Positions 1 to 7,708 are shown, counted from the stretch's first letter. The stretch: DNA of 40,211 bases from Actinomycetes bacterium (GCA_025358125.1 JANYKS010000073.1:1-40211), one strand, 5' to 3'. The notes: generated from the letters alone by a model not told the origin. Numbers and translations are program-made.

Positions 1-337
1 GTGACGCGACGACCTCACGGCGGACGTCTCGGTCGCCGAGCGCGAACAACACCGACACCGACTTCGGCGCCGACGCCGACGCCGTGACATCGAACCCGCG
101 CACCGACTTCTCGTCGAAGCGGCGGCCGAGATCACGATCGGGGCGACGCGGATCCTTGCCCGCCATGAGCGCGATGAACGCATCGTCGGCAACCTCACCA
201 GCCAAGCCGAGCTCGGTGGCGGCATCGCCGAGCCAGATACCGCGTGGCTCTCCCGAGTCCAGGTAGTAGTTCGGCAACTGCTCGACGTAGTATCTACCCG
301 CGTCGGCACCCTTCAACGTGGTCACCCGCACGGTCAC
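1..337 (-). CDS. MobF (TrwC/TraI-type) relaxase, N-terminal part, runs off the window
   Basis: Reading the minus strand from a GTG cluster at 340-323 gives an open frame to the window edge (about 112 codons visible). It contains RYYVEQLPNYYLDSGEPRG near the start, then GRRFDEKSVRGFDVTASAS and APKSVSVLFALGD. These are the conserved opening of actinobacterial MobF relaxases: the early tyrosine pair, then the TrwC domain. The protein would nick oriT and pilot single-stranded DNA during conjugation; the metal-binding histidines and any helicase domain lie outside the window. GTGs at 340, 337, 331 and 325 are all in frame and no clear ribosome site decides between them. The gene follows the excisionase-like gene at 427-789 on the same strand, an arrangement usual in integrative conjugative or mobilisable elements. 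Family assignment is firm; whether the gene is intact cannot be seen. Confidence 0.82.
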   Translation of the reverse strand, partial: MTVRVTTLKGADAGRYYVEQLPNYYLDSGEPRGIWLGDAATELGLAGEVADDAFIALMAGKDPRRPDRDLGRRFDEKSVRGFDVTASASAPKSVSVLFALGDRDVRREVVAS

Positions 338-426
338 CACACACCGCCACGCACTCGCGTTGCTGTGCACTCGTCTGTCAATGAAAGGCCGAAGGGACGC
401 GTGGTCGATCTCGCGGACATGGCGGC

Positions 427-789
427 CTACGCGGGGAACGGGATCGACGGCTGCTCGACACGGGTCGAGCGTCGGGCAGGTGGACGAGTCGCGTGGGACA
501 TCGACGTCACTGACGCGACTGGCGACGCGATCGCGGACGACGCGCTCGCGTGAGTCGGGATCGGCCACGTGATCGGGCCACCAATCCATTGCTCGAACAG
601 GGCGCGAGGAACACGGAGCTGACGACCGAGGCGGATCACCGGCATACCGTTCGCCCCGCCGGTGGCCAGGTACTCGCGCGCCAGCTCGTAGGCCTTGCCG
701 CGGCTGATGCGCAACACGGTGCCGGCCTCCTCCACCGTGAGGAAGTCCGGGGGTCGATCATCGACAGGAAAAACGAAATCTGCTCTCAC
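427..789 (-). CDS. Excisionase-like helix-turn-helix DNA-binding protein, copy 1
   Basis: A 120-residue protein with a MerR/excisionase-type winged HTH at about residues 14-72 (DFLTVEEAGTVLRISRGKAY, then the wing around PVIRLGRQLRVPRALFEQW). Such proteins bend DNA at att sites or control excision of integrative elements. I chose GTG at 789 because GGGAGG lies about 11 bases upstream and the paralogue at 9821-10186 starts at the equivalent GTG; a longer frame upstream to 1020 has no protein-like character. It sits just upstream of the relaxase gene on the same strand. Identity to the second copy is high across the HTH and looser in the Ala/Ser/Arg-rich tail. Function as Xis is inference; a transcriptional regulator of transfer genes is equally possible. 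Confidence 0.75.
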   Translation of the reverse strand: MRADFVFPVDDRPPDFLTVEEAGTVLRISRGKAYELAREYLATGGANGMPVIRLGRQLRVPRALFEQWIGGPITWPIPTHASASSAIASPVASVTSMSHATRPPARRSTRVEQPSIPFPA

Positions 790-835
790 AACAACACATG
801 CCTCCCGAAATCCGGTTTCGTGACGCCCACACCGA

Positions 836-895
836 CCACCGGGGTGGAAACCACCCCCACCGGGAGAAAACCTCACAACCTTTTCAAAGGAGTAC
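836..895 (-). promoter_or_regulatory. Conserved leader of the excisionase-like gene: hairpin and CCTTT/AAAGG dyad
   Basis: Upstream of the gene at 427-789 there is a hairpin GGGGTGG-AAA-CCACCCC (841-857) and an inverted repeat CCTTT-TC-AAAGG (879-890). In the second copy both stems are kept (10236-10252 and 10274-10285), while the loop (AAA to AAC) and spacer (TC to CC) have changed. Changes confined to unpaired positions suggest selection on the structures, as a leader RNA element or operator. No clear -10/-35 pair was found. Confidence 0.4.
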
Positions 896-1002
896 AGAGC
901 CCGAAACGGCCAGGGCGCAGCACTTCGTCGGCGGTTGACCAGCAGCCCCATCACGCGAATTGGGGCAGCCACGGCGCGGCGCACTCGGCTACCGTTTGGG
1001 AC

Positions 1003-1191
1003 ATGGCGCGCAATTCCCACGGCCTTCCCGTCGAGCCAGTCATCGATCTCGTCGACGATGGGCTGAGTGATGCCGAGATCGCGGCGCGCTTCGTGGAATG
1101 GCTGGGTGACCTCGACGGGGTGCCCGTCGTTGTTCCTCGGGTCAGCGCGCTCGACGAATTGAGGAGCGCCTACGCCGCCGACGATGTCTGA
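1003..1191 (+). CDS. Small hypothetical protein (62 aa)
   Basis: An ATG-initiated frame with protein-like composition (PVEPVIDLVDDGLSDAEIAA and so on), acidic and probably helical; no family recognised. It lies opposite to and upstream of the excisionase-like gene. The second copy of the repeat keeps the ATG context (GACATGGCGC) but lacks almost the whole frame, joining directly to GTCTGACA. So the frame was either inserted in copy 1 or deleted from copy 2. It may be a degraded regulator or antitoxin. Confidence 0.4.
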   Translation: MARNSHGLPVEPVIDLVDDGLSDAEIAARFVEWLGDLDGVPVVVPRVSALDELRSAYAADDV

Positions 1192-1230
1192 CAGCCGATG
1201 TCGACGTCGTGTGCCAGATAGCGCAGCACC

Positions 1231-1503
1231 TCAGGGGTCTACGAATCCTCCATCAGGCAGCGAGGGAAGCCCGTCGGCACAGAGCCAGTCTCGGATCGCG
1301 AGGCAGGCGCGAACATCGTCCTCGTTGTAGCGAAGCAGCCGAGCGCGAGCGTCGACATCTCCTTGGACGGCGCTCTCGTGCCACACAATGGATAGATCGC
1401 CTCCGGCATCTTCGGCGTCCCAGCTGGCGCCAGCGAACGGGGCAACCTGCTTCAACCCGGATCCCTTGGCACCGACCGCGACCGTGTTGAACTCGCGTTC
1501 TAG
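1231..1503 (-). pseudogene. C-terminal remnant of a RecB-like / RNase H-fold nuclease
   Basis: The minus-strand frame ends GLPSLPDGGFVDP and contains LLRYNEDDVRACLAIRDWL, preceded by APFAGASWDAEDAGGDLSIV. This is the last ~90 residues of the predicted RecB/RNase_H-like nuclease family (TM0106-like), whose conserved YNxDD motif carries an active-site aspartate. No upstream part exists in frame: at about 1500 it abuts the stop codon of another small gene. It is therefore a fragment without a start, left by rearrangement in the mobile region. Confidence 0.6.
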
Positions 1504-1754
1504 ACCAGCCGCTGCTGTGCGCCGGAAAGGTAGGCCTCCTCGAACAGCGCCTTGTGTGCGTCGGCGAGCGCCTTTGCGGCAGCCCGCAAGGCGAGTTCAG
1601 TGTTCCGGTCCCGGCCGAGCAACGCGACGGCCTTGACGGCACGGTCTGCACGGTGCTGCGCTTGCTCGATGTTCAAGAGGGTCTCGGCCACTTCGGCCAT
1701 GGCGCTCTCGTGGGCCACCTGATCCACGGATCGCTCGTTCGATGATGCGGTCAT
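1500..1754 (-). CDS. Small alpha-helical hypothetical protein (84 aa)
   Basis: An Ala/Glu-rich, probably coiled-coil protein (SAMAEVAETLLNIEQAQHRA, ALRAAAKALADAHKALFEEA) with an ATG at 1754 and a weak AAGGGA about 12 bases upstream. Its stop coincides with the beginning of the nuclease remnant. I recognise no family; such small helical proteins are common next to relaxase genes in actinobacterial elements. The composition argues for a real gene. Confidence 0.5.
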   Translation of the reverse strand: MTASSNERSVDQVAHESAMAEVAETLLNIEQAQHRADRAVKAVALLGRDRNTELALRAAAKALADAHKALFEEAYLSGAQQRLV

Positions 1755-1956
1755 GGTTTTACCGTATCCCTTTGCTGCAGCGCTGCACTGCTGCCAATTG
1801 AACAGAGTTCGGGGGCGTCGTCATCCAGCAACCCTCGCACGTGGGTGTGACAGCGAGCGCCAAGCGAAGGAGTGTCCTCGCCCTTTCCCCCTGGTGATCG
1901 CGAGACAAGGCCGTCAGAGGCCAACTGAGGCCGGTCTACGGAGACGGTCGGCGCAC

Positions 1957-2150
1957 CTCGTCGGTGGGTCGCCCCTCGGCTCGCGCCTTCTTCTGCAGGT
2001 CCAGGTGCGCCCGGCCACTCGGCGCTTCACGCGACGGCACACTCACAACATCGCGTCCAGGGCTCGCCGCATCGGTGTGGCCGCTCGTGGAAACTGCTGC
2101 GCCATCGCGAGCAACTTGCCTGGCTGCGCTCCACGACCCTCCAGCCACCG
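1957..2150 (-). pseudogene. AbiE remnant: end of abiEi joined to start of abiEii
   Basis: This stretch matches 11264-11457 base for base with scattered changes. Read on the minus strand it gives the last ~35 codons of an AbiEi-like antitoxin (GRGAQPGKLLAMAQQFPRAA to RRALDAML, stop at 2045-2043). The overlapping GTGA start of an AbiEii-like toxin follows (VSVPSREAPSGRAHLDLQKK to about GRPTDE). The toxin then breaks off and the antitoxin has no N-terminus. Bases 2151-2238 hold nothing recognisable. Confidence 0.75.
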
Positions 2151-2238
2151 CTCACCTTCTCAGACCAGATCCCAGTTACACCGTCTTTCCGACACTCCCG
2201 CCCTCCCCCTACGTCAGGAGGTCTGGAGTCCGGTCTAG

Positions 2239-5200
2239 CTAGAGGCCCCGGCGGGTTGCCTCGGACGCAAGTTCAGCGCGGCTGGTGACGCCGAGTTTGG
2301 TGAACGTGTGTGCCAGGTGGGTTTTCACGGTGGCCCGGCCGATGAAGAGTCGTTCTCCGATCTCGGGGTTGCTGAGCCCCTCCGCCGTGAGCTTGACGAC
2401 CTCGAGTTCGGTAGGCGTGAGGCTGGCCCAGCCGGAGGACGGGCGCTTGCGTGCGCCTCGAGCTCGCGACACGTAGGCGACGACAGCGTCGACATCCAGG
2501 GACTCGCCTGCGGTCCACGAAGTCTTGAACGCGTCATCGTCGAGCTGTTGGTGGGTTCGGGCCAGGTCGTGTTCGTAGCGGGCGAGGGCGGCGGGCGAAC
2601 GGGCGCGGCCGGTCGAGTCTCCAATGGCTTGCGCGGCGCCGAAGAGGCGGGCGGCTTCGGTCGCGCTCTCTTGGTCGGCGGCGATCCCAGCGAGGGCCTC
2701 CAGGGACTCGGCGACTTCGGCCATGAGCCCGTTCTGGTGGCGCACGGCCAGGGCCCGGTGGTGGAGGGCCTCGGCTTCGGTGGGCTCACCCTGTCGACGA
2801 GCCAGTTGTCCGAGGTGGTAGTCGGCCGCTGCCGCGAAGGGCGAGTTGTCGACCTGGGACGCTGCTTGTCTTGCCCGGTCGAAGACGGCGTGGGCGCCGG
2901 CTTCGTCGCCCGAAGCGACCAGCAGCTCGCCGTATACGATCAAGAACGGGACGCTGACAACGGGGACTTCGTTCTCGAAGTCGGCCACCACCGGCTCGAT
3001 GACCCGTGCCGCGCCGGCGAGATCGCCGAGTGCCAGCAGGAGCGCACCGAGATCAGGGGTGGCCCACTGGCGAGCCAGGTCACCGTCCGCCGCCACCCCG
3101 TTGCGCAGGACCTGCTCGTAGCGGGCCTGGGCCCCCGCATAGTCGCCGGTGTGGGCGTCGACCTCGCCGAGCCAGCAGATGGCAAGCCACCGCGTGATCG
3201 GATCGCCAACGTCGTCGCACAGAGCGATCGACGTTTCCAGCCGATGCCGGGCTGTCGCGAAGTCACCGCGACGCAAGGCGACATAGGCGACGCTCGCGTG
3301 CGACCAGGCCAGGAAGAACTTGTTGCCGAGTCGGTCGGCCACTGCGGCCAGTTCCTGGGCGGCGCCGAGGGCACCGTCGTAGTCGCCGCGGGTAGCCCAG
3401 GCGATGGTCATCATCTTCAGGCCGTCGGCGACGGCCCACTCGTCGCCGGTTGAGCGGGCGCGTTCGATGCTGTCGGTGAGTCCCGCCAGCCCCTCCTGGG
3501 GAGCGATCATGGCCAGGCCATAGTTCATCGTGATGCTCGCCCGGGTGATGGTCCGCTGATCGCCGACCGCCTCGGCCACGGCGAGGGCTTCGGGAGTCCG
3601 GGCGAGGGTGATGGAAGGGTCGCCGCCGTAGATGCCCATGTGGGCGGCGGCCCACAGCGCCCGCGCCCGGACCACCGACGGACCTTGGTCGACGGCCAGC
3701 GCTCGGGCAAACCACCGGCCGCCGATGCCCTGATGACGATGGCCCCGAGCCTCCCAGAAGAGTCCCAGGGCGGCGACGATGCGGAGCACAGCCTCGTGGT
3801 CACCGGTGGTCTCGGCCCACTCGAGTGCCGACCGGAGGTTGTCGTGCTCGAGGTCCAGGCGGCCCATCCATGCTGGTCCGTCGGCCGCGCCCAGTGCTGG
3901 CTCGGCGCGCTCAGCGAAGGCTAGGAACCACGCGAGATGACGAGTGCGGGCCTGGTCGGTCTCGCCGGACTCGACCAGCCGGTCTCGTGCGTAGTGGCGG
4001 ATGGTCTCCAGCAGCCGATAGCGGGACTTGGATGCAGGATCGTCGGCCTGAACGAGCGATTTGTCGACGAGGCGGCCGAGTAGGTCGAGCACCGAGTAGC
4101 GGTCGACGATGTCGTAGGCGCAGACGACCTCGGCGGCCTCCAGTGTGAATCCTGCGTTGAACACCGACAAGCGTCGGAGCAGCGCGCGTTCGGGCTCATC
4201 GAGCAGGTCATGGCTCCACGCCACCGACGCCTCCAGGGTCTGTTGGCGGGGTTGAGCGGTCCTGCCGCCCCCGGTGAGCAGGCGGAAGCGATCCTCCACG
4301 GCGGCAGCGATGGCCGCCGGGCTCATCATCCGAGTGCGGGCAGCAGCGAGCTCGATCGCCAATGGGAGCCCATCGAGGCGTTCACAGATCCGAGAGATGC
4401 ATTCGGTCTCGGCCTCGTCGGGCATGAAGCCGGGACGGACCAGAGCGGCCCGGTCGATGAACAGCTGCACGCTGGAGGTGCGGTCCAACGACGGCACCCG
4501 CCAGGCCAGCTCTCCTGTGATCCCGAGCGGTTCGCGGCTGGTGGCCAGCACCGCCAAGTCGGACACGGACCGCAACAAATCGTCGGTACACTCGGCGACC
4601 GCAGCCAGGACCTGCTCGCAGTTGTCGAGCACGATCAAGGCGCCCAAGCCTCCGAGGTAGTCGCCCAGGGTGTCGATCAACGGCCGCTCCGGCTCGGCGC
4701 GCACGCCGACGGCGCTGGCGATTGCGGCAGTGACCAACTCTGGATCGGACAGGCCGGCCAGCTCGACCCACCACGTGCCACCCGGGTGGCCATCGGCGAC
4801 CTCAGCCCCGAGTTGCACGGCAAGACGGGTCTTGCCACAACCACCCGCCCCGGTCAGCGTGACCAGACGATGCTGCGCCAGCCCGTCGCGCAACGCCATC
4901 ATCTCTTCGTCGCGGCCGACAAAAGCCGTCAGCTGGGCGGGTAGGTTGTTCGGGAACGCATCCAACGAGCGCAGCGGTGGGAAGTCCGCCTCAAGGTCAG
5001 GGTGACACAGCTGCCACACGCGCTCCGGCCGCCCCAGATCCTTCAGCCGGTGCTGGCCCAGGTTCCTCAACGACACGTCGTCGGGCATCGTGTCCACAAC
5101 GAGGTCGCGCACGACGTCCGACAACAGTATCTGGCCGCCGTGCGCCACAGACCGCAAACGGGCGCATCGGATGATCGCCGGACCGTAATAGTTGCCCTCG

Positions 5201-5604
5201 TCGCGCAGCCGGGCCCCGCCGCTGTGCAAGGCGATGCGAACCTGCAGTTCATTGTCGGTCGGCCATGTCTCGGTTGCGAAGGCGCGCTGCACGTCGAGCG
5301 CGGCGCCCAGGGCGTCGGAGGCCAACGCGAATGCGCCCACAACGCTGTCACCCTCACCCTGCTCTTCGGGTCGCACCCCTTCGTGAAGCGAGATGGCGGC
5401 ATCGAACAGTTCGTAGTGGCGAGCGATCGCGGCCGCCGCCCCGTCCTCATCGGCCTCCCACAGGCGGGTGGATCCCTCCACGTCGCTGAGCAAGAACGTC
5501 ACCGTGCCCGTCGGCAGGGACCGTGCTCGTTCGTCGCCCTCGTGCATTGGCAACTGGCCACCTCCCGACTTCGCTGACTCCGTCGCAGATTTTGTCACAT
5601 CCAT
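2239..5604 (-). CDS. Class III cyclase - NB-ARC/AAA ATPase - TPR - LuxR transcriptional regulator (1121 aa)
   Basis: A large multidomain regulator. An adenylate/guanylate cyclase homology domain lies at about residues 33-200 (TVTFLLSDVEGSTRLW with metal-binding Asp41, and EGDSVVGAF with Asp86). An AAA/NB-ARC ATPase follows, with Walker A TGAGGCGKTR at 251-260 and Walker B LIVLDN near 323-328. A long TPR-rich helical part runs about 560-1010. A LuxR-type HTH closes the protein (SLTPTELEVVKLTAEGLSNP, VKTHLAHTFTKLGV). The build resembles large ATP-binding LuxR-family (LAL) regulators fused to a cyclase domain, so it probably senses a ligand and activates transcription; whether the cyclase is active is unknown. 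Start: ATG 5604 gives the longest frame, but Met20 (5547) has GGGAGG about 12 bases upstream and is a good alternative. An 18-bp dyad sits just upstream at 5639-5656. Confidence 0.9.
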   Translation of the reverse strand: MDVTKSATESAKSGGGQLPMHEGDERARSLPTGTVTFLLSDVEGSTRLWEADEDGAAAAIARHYELFDAAISLHEGVRPEEQGEGDSVVGAFALASDALGAALDVQRAFATETWPTDNELQVRIALHSGGARLRDEGNYYGPAIIRCARLRSVAHGGQILLSDVVRDLVVDTMPDDVSLRNLGQHRLKDLGRPERVWQLCHPDLEADFPPLRSLDAFPNNLPAQLTAFVGRDEEMMALRDGLAQHRLVTLTGAGGCGKTRLAVQLGAEVADGHPGGTWWVELAGLSDPELVTAAIASAVGVRAEPERPLIDTLGDYLGGLGALIVLDNCEQVLAAVAECTDDLLRSVSDLAVLATSREPLGITGELAWRVPSLDRTSSVQLFIDRAALVRPGFMPDEAETECISRICERLDGLPLAIELAAARTRMMSPAAIAAAVEDRFRLLTGGGRTAQPRQQTLEASVAWSHDLLDEPERALLRRLSVFNAGFTLEAAEVVCAYDIVDRYSVLDLLGRLVDKSLVQADDPASKSRYRLLETIRHYARDRLVESGETDQARTRHLAWFLAFAERAEPALGAADGPAWMGRLDLEHDNLRSALEWAETTGDHEAVLRIVAALGLFWEARGHRHQGIGGRWFARALAVDQGPSVVRARALWAAAHMGIYGGDPSITLARTPEALAVAEAVGDQRTITRASITMNYGLAMIAPQEGLAGLTDSIERARSTGDEWAVADGLKMMTIAWATRGDYDGALGAAQELAAVADRLGNKFFLAWSHASVAYVALRRGDFATARHRLETSIALCDDVGDPITRWLAICWLGEVDAHTGDYAGAQARYEQVLRNGVAADGDLARQWATPDLGALLLALGDLAGAARVIEPVVADFENEVPVVSVPFLIVYGELLVASGDEAGAHAVFDRARQAASQVDNSPFAAAADYHLGQLARRQGEPTEAEALHHRALAVRHQNGLMAEVAESLEALAGIAADQESATEAARLFGAAQAIGDSTGRARSPAALARYEHDLARTHQQLDDDAFKTSWTAGESLDVDAVVAYVSRARGARKRPSSGWASLTPTELEVVKLTAEGLSNPEIGERLFIGRATVKTHLAHTFTKLGVTSRAELASEATRRGL

Positions 5605-5638
5605 GGGCTGGATCGTCGCCGACTCCCGGCCCGACTAC

Positions 5639-5656
5639 ATCAGCCACCTGGCCGAT
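5639..5656. promoter_or_regulatory. 18-bp dyad, site C of three
   Basis: ATCAGCCACCTGGCCGAT has seven of nine dyad positions paired. It lies 35 bases upstream of the cyclase/LuxR gene and resembles the dyads at 6957-6974 and 7590-7607. The pair at positions 5/14 is G-C here and A-T there, so symmetry is kept though the bases differ. Flanking ACATC...GATATG is also shared with site A. Probable operator; the regulator is unknown. Confidence 0.5.
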
Positions 5657-5796
5657 ATGAGCTGGGGATTAGGCGCTCACATCGGGCAGTGCGACTTCGA
5701 AGTTGGCGCGGAGACGAAAATGAGGCCGTCCAAGACCATGAGCACCACGACGTCCGATCCGGCCTGGGTCTTGCGTGTGCTCGGTGGGTTGGATTC

Positions 5797-5950
5797 TCAG
5801 GCGGCGTCGGCCCGACCATGGACACGGTGGTAGGCGGCTTCGATCTCGGCCGGGCTGAGCTCGTCGAGCTCGCCGAGGATGGGTTCCTGATGGCGAGACT
5901 CACCCACGGCGCGTCCCGCCGGATCCGCCCGTCGAGGATCGGGCGAGTCC
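5797..5950 (-). pseudogene. Possible transposase C-terminal remnant
   Basis: A minus-strand frame without a usable start ends ELDELSPAEIEAAYHRVHGR followed by ADAA and a stop. The '(L)SPAEyEAAyHR' ending is like the C-terminus of IS3-family OrfB transposases, but only about 25 residues are suggestive and no DDE motif is present. The rest of 5657-6157 holds only the hairpins listed below. Confidence 0.22.
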
Positions 5951-5961
5951 CGCTCTAGGAC

Positions 5962-6015
5962 GTCGCCAAGGATTCTTCAAGAATTCTGGCGACCACCACC
6001 CACTTTGGGGTGGGT
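5962..6015. terminator. Two adjacent hairpins downstream of the membrane-protein gene
   Basis: First hairpin 5962-5993: outer stem GTCGCCA/TGGCGAC, inner stem ATTCTT/AAGAAT with a small internal loop. Second hairpin 5998-6015: ACCCAC-TTTGGG-GTGGGT. They lie about 140 bases beyond the stop of the minus-strand gene at 6158. Neither is followed by a clear T-run, so termination is only a possibility; they could also be ends of a lost mobile element. Confidence 0.35.
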
Positions 6016-6157
6016 AATCTATAGGGAAGGAGCACTCGCAGAACTCGACAGCCGAACCTGCGACAACCCCCGCAACGGGATCAGATCCGGGCCGGCGGGT
6101 GCCGTCCGAGCCGTCCGTGGGAAGTGTCGCGCGTGGGTGTCGGCCATGGGCCGAAGC

Positions 6158-6931
6158 TCAGTCGAGCACGACGGCGGCGCGGGATCCGGCGCGCTCACGG
6201 CCGATGCACCGCACCAGCGCGATCGCCATCGCGGCCACCCACGCCGCCCACAGCAGCGGACCGACTCCGGCCCCATATCCCCCAGCGTTGAGTCCTTCAC
6301 GGCTCGCCATTCCACCGACCTCGACGAGGTTGCCCACGATCTCGACGAGCCCGAAGACCGCGATCCACCGAGGAACCATCCTAGTGCGGAAGATGATGAA
6401 CGACGTAGCCCCGACCGACAGCGCCACGGCCGTTGCGCTCACCGCATAGGTCGACAGGCTGCTGACGTCGTACACGAACCGAACCATCCCAGGGTCGGCC
6501 CGGTCTGCTCCTCGCCACGTCAGGGCCACCTGCACGAGGATGCCGATCGAGGCGATCGCGAGCAAGAGCACCCAGCCGACCGTGGCTGCGCCCGCGAGCG
6601 GAGCTCGACCGCCTTCCGCGTCGCGCAGCATCCCCGCCAGCAGCCCGACGAAGCAACCGAAGAACGGCACCGACAACAGGATCAACGCGGTACCGAACAG
6701 CAACGCCGACCGATGCTGGACCAGGAAGGTCGTCACCTCGCCGGTCGTGGCATCAGGCCGGGGAGCCGAACCCGCCACCAGCGAACCAGCAACGAACAAC
6801 GCGACCGCGACCAACCCGGCCCAGGCCGAGAACTGCTCGGCGTGGGAGCGGGTCTCGGTGTCCGGCCCACCTCCGAGATCATCGGCCAGGCCTTCAGCAA
6901 CGGGGATCGAGTCAATGGTCATGGAAGCCAT
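6158..6931 (-). CDS. Multi-pass membrane protein, DUF4386-like (257 aa)
   Basis: After a ~35-residue soluble N-terminus there are six hydrophobic segments: AGLVAVALFVAGSLVAG; LLFGTALILLSVPFFGCFVG; the stretch around VGWVLLLAIASIGILVQVAL; YAVSATAVALSVGATSFII; WIAVFGLVEIVGNLVE; and LLWAAWVAAMAIALV. Length and topology fit small integral membrane proteins of the DUF4386 type, whose function is unknown. I start at ATG 6931; ATG 6922 is also in frame. The longer frame to 6994 would run through the dyad at 6957-6974, which looks regulatory. The next gene upstream on the same strand (7037-7489) has a matching dyad, suggesting common control. Confidence 0.75.
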   Translation of the reverse strand: MASMTIDSIPVAEGLADDLGGGPDTETRSHAEQFSAWAGLVAVALFVAGSLVAGSAPRPDATTGEVTTFLVQHRSALLFGTALILLSVPFFGCFVGLLAGMLRDAEGGRAPLAGAATVGWVLLLAIASIGILVQVALTWRGADRADPGMVRFVYDVSSLSTYAVSATAVALSVGATSFIIFRTRMVPRWIAVFGLVEIVGNLVEVGGMASREGLNAGGYGAGVGPLLWAAWVAAMAIALVRCIGRERAGSRAAVVLD

Positions 6932-6956
6932 GCTGATCCGCTGCCCATCCCGGAAC

Positions 6957-6974
6957 ATCGACCAGGTGGTTGAT
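6957..6974. promoter_or_regulatory. 18-bp dyad, site A of three
   Basis: ATCGACCAGGTGGTTGAT: seven of nine symmetric positions pair. It is centred about 35 bases upstream of the start of the membrane-protein gene. With flanking bases it shares 21 identical bases with site B (6953-6973 and 7586-7606). The placement fits an operator. Confidence 0.5.
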
Positions 6975-7036
6975 ATGCGTCGACCGTGGGCCACGCGTCG
7001 GCCACCCCTTCTCAGGGGTCGGCGTTGCCTCGAACG

Positions 7037-7489
7037 TCACGAGGCTGAAGCGGCCAGCAGCCGGTCGACCATCGCGGAGTAGTCCACGGTCCGCCACCGG
7101 GTCGGGCTGAGTCGTACCACTCGACTCATGGTGTCGGCGACCGCTTCGAGGTAGATGTCGCCGATCTCCGGTCCGAGGTAGCGGTGCGCCAGACCGCGCT
7201 CGATCTCGTGGTCGGTCTCGCCGACGGTCACCGGGCCTTCCACGGTGACGTACTTGTACGGCATCGTCTCGTTCTGGACGCACAGGCTGGCCCTGCCGGT
7301 CGTCAGGACGAGCTCGAGCTTTTCGCTCGTCGACTCGAACGAGAACACCACGTCGCCGCCCGGCTCGTAGCTGTACCAAACGGGTGCAGCCAACGGCGCG
7401 AAGCCTTCACGCTCGATCGTCAACACCCCGACGTGTGGCTCCGCCAGGAACGTTGCTCGTTGGTTCTTCGTCATCGTCAACTCGGTCAT
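7037..7489 (-). CDS. Pyridoxamine 5'-phosphate oxidase-like flavin/F420-binding protein (150 aa)
   Basis: A split-barrel PNPOx-fold protein: N-terminal RATFLAEPHVGVLTIEREGF, then APVWYSYEPGGDVVFSFEST, RASLCVQNETMPYKYVTVEG and a C-terminal WRTVDYS. In actinobacteria this ~150-residue group includes flavin- or F420-dependent reductases and general-stress FMN-binding proteins; it is unlikely to be the vitamin B6 enzyme PdxH. I chose ATG 7489, with GAGAGG 10 bases upstream. The longer frame to 7609 has an Arg-rich, non-protein-like leader. A dyad at 7590-7607 lies ~100 bases upstream. Substrate unknown. Confidence 0.8.
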   Translation of the reverse strand: MTELTMTKNQRATFLAEPHVGVLTIEREGFAPLAAPVWYSYEPGGDVVFSFESTSEKLELVLTTGRASLCVQNETMPYKYVTVEGPVTVGETDHEIERGLAHRYLGPEIGDIYLEAVADTMSRVVRLSPTRWRTVDYSAMVDRLLAASAS

Positions 7490-7589
7490 CGACAGGCAAC
7501 CTCTCGTTAGGGCACCGCGCTCGGCTCGTCGCTCTGCTCGTCGGCAGGGTGGATTGAAGCTCATCGTGGGGGCGTCGACACCGGAGAAC

Positions 7590-7607
7590 ATCGACCAGGT
7601 GGTTGAC
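7590..7607. promoter_or_regulatory. 18-bp dyad, site B of three
   Basis: ATCGACCAGGTGGTTGAC differs from site A only in the last base. It lies about 100 bases upstream of the PNPOx-like gene and about 50 bases before the inferred left end of the IS110 element. Confidence 0.45.
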
Positions 7608-7708
7608 ATCGCACCGGGTTCCCCGCTCGTGGGCTCGCCAGACCAGTTACACGGTTGATCCGAGTGTCATCGTGGTGGTGCCGGCGCTCTCAGCCTGAGG
7701 GTTACGGT

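Larger units (their letters stand above)
372..1010. repeat. Large direct repeat, copy 1 (partner at 9766-10406)
   Basis: This segment is a diverged direct duplicate of 9766-10406. Both copies open with CGTCTRTCAATGAAAGGCCG, carry an excisionase-like HTH gene on the minus strand, share the untranslated leader with its hairpin, and end around GACATGGCGC. Similarity resumes briefly after an indel: GTCTGACA at about 1186 matches 10409. The DNA beyond the left edge is unrelated in the two copies: a relaxase gene here, a truncated metallo-beta-lactamase-fold gene at the other. The AbiE remnant at 1957-2150 (partner 11264-11457) suggests the duplicated unit was originally larger, about 1.7-2 kb. Confidence 0.85.

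Noticed and set aside
427..1020. 197-residue version of the excisionase-like protein
   Set aside because: The upstream 77 residues are Arg/Gly/Pro-rich translation of the conserved leader with its hairpin; a ribosome site supports GTG 789.
2308..3453. Long plus-strand frames opposite the LuxR-type regulator (also 28649-30427, 31817-32941, 36075-38225 read-through frames)
   Set aside because: They are mirror frames created by high G/C third positions of well-supported genes on the other strand or frame and show no family motifs.
7530..7660. Plus-strand reading LIVGASTPENIDQVVDIAPG before the IS110
   Set aside because: It looked like an aldo-keto reductase-type C-terminus, but the repeated part (ENIDQVVD) is the dyad shared with 6957-6974 and 5639-5656, where coding does not continue. 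The operator explanation is simpler.
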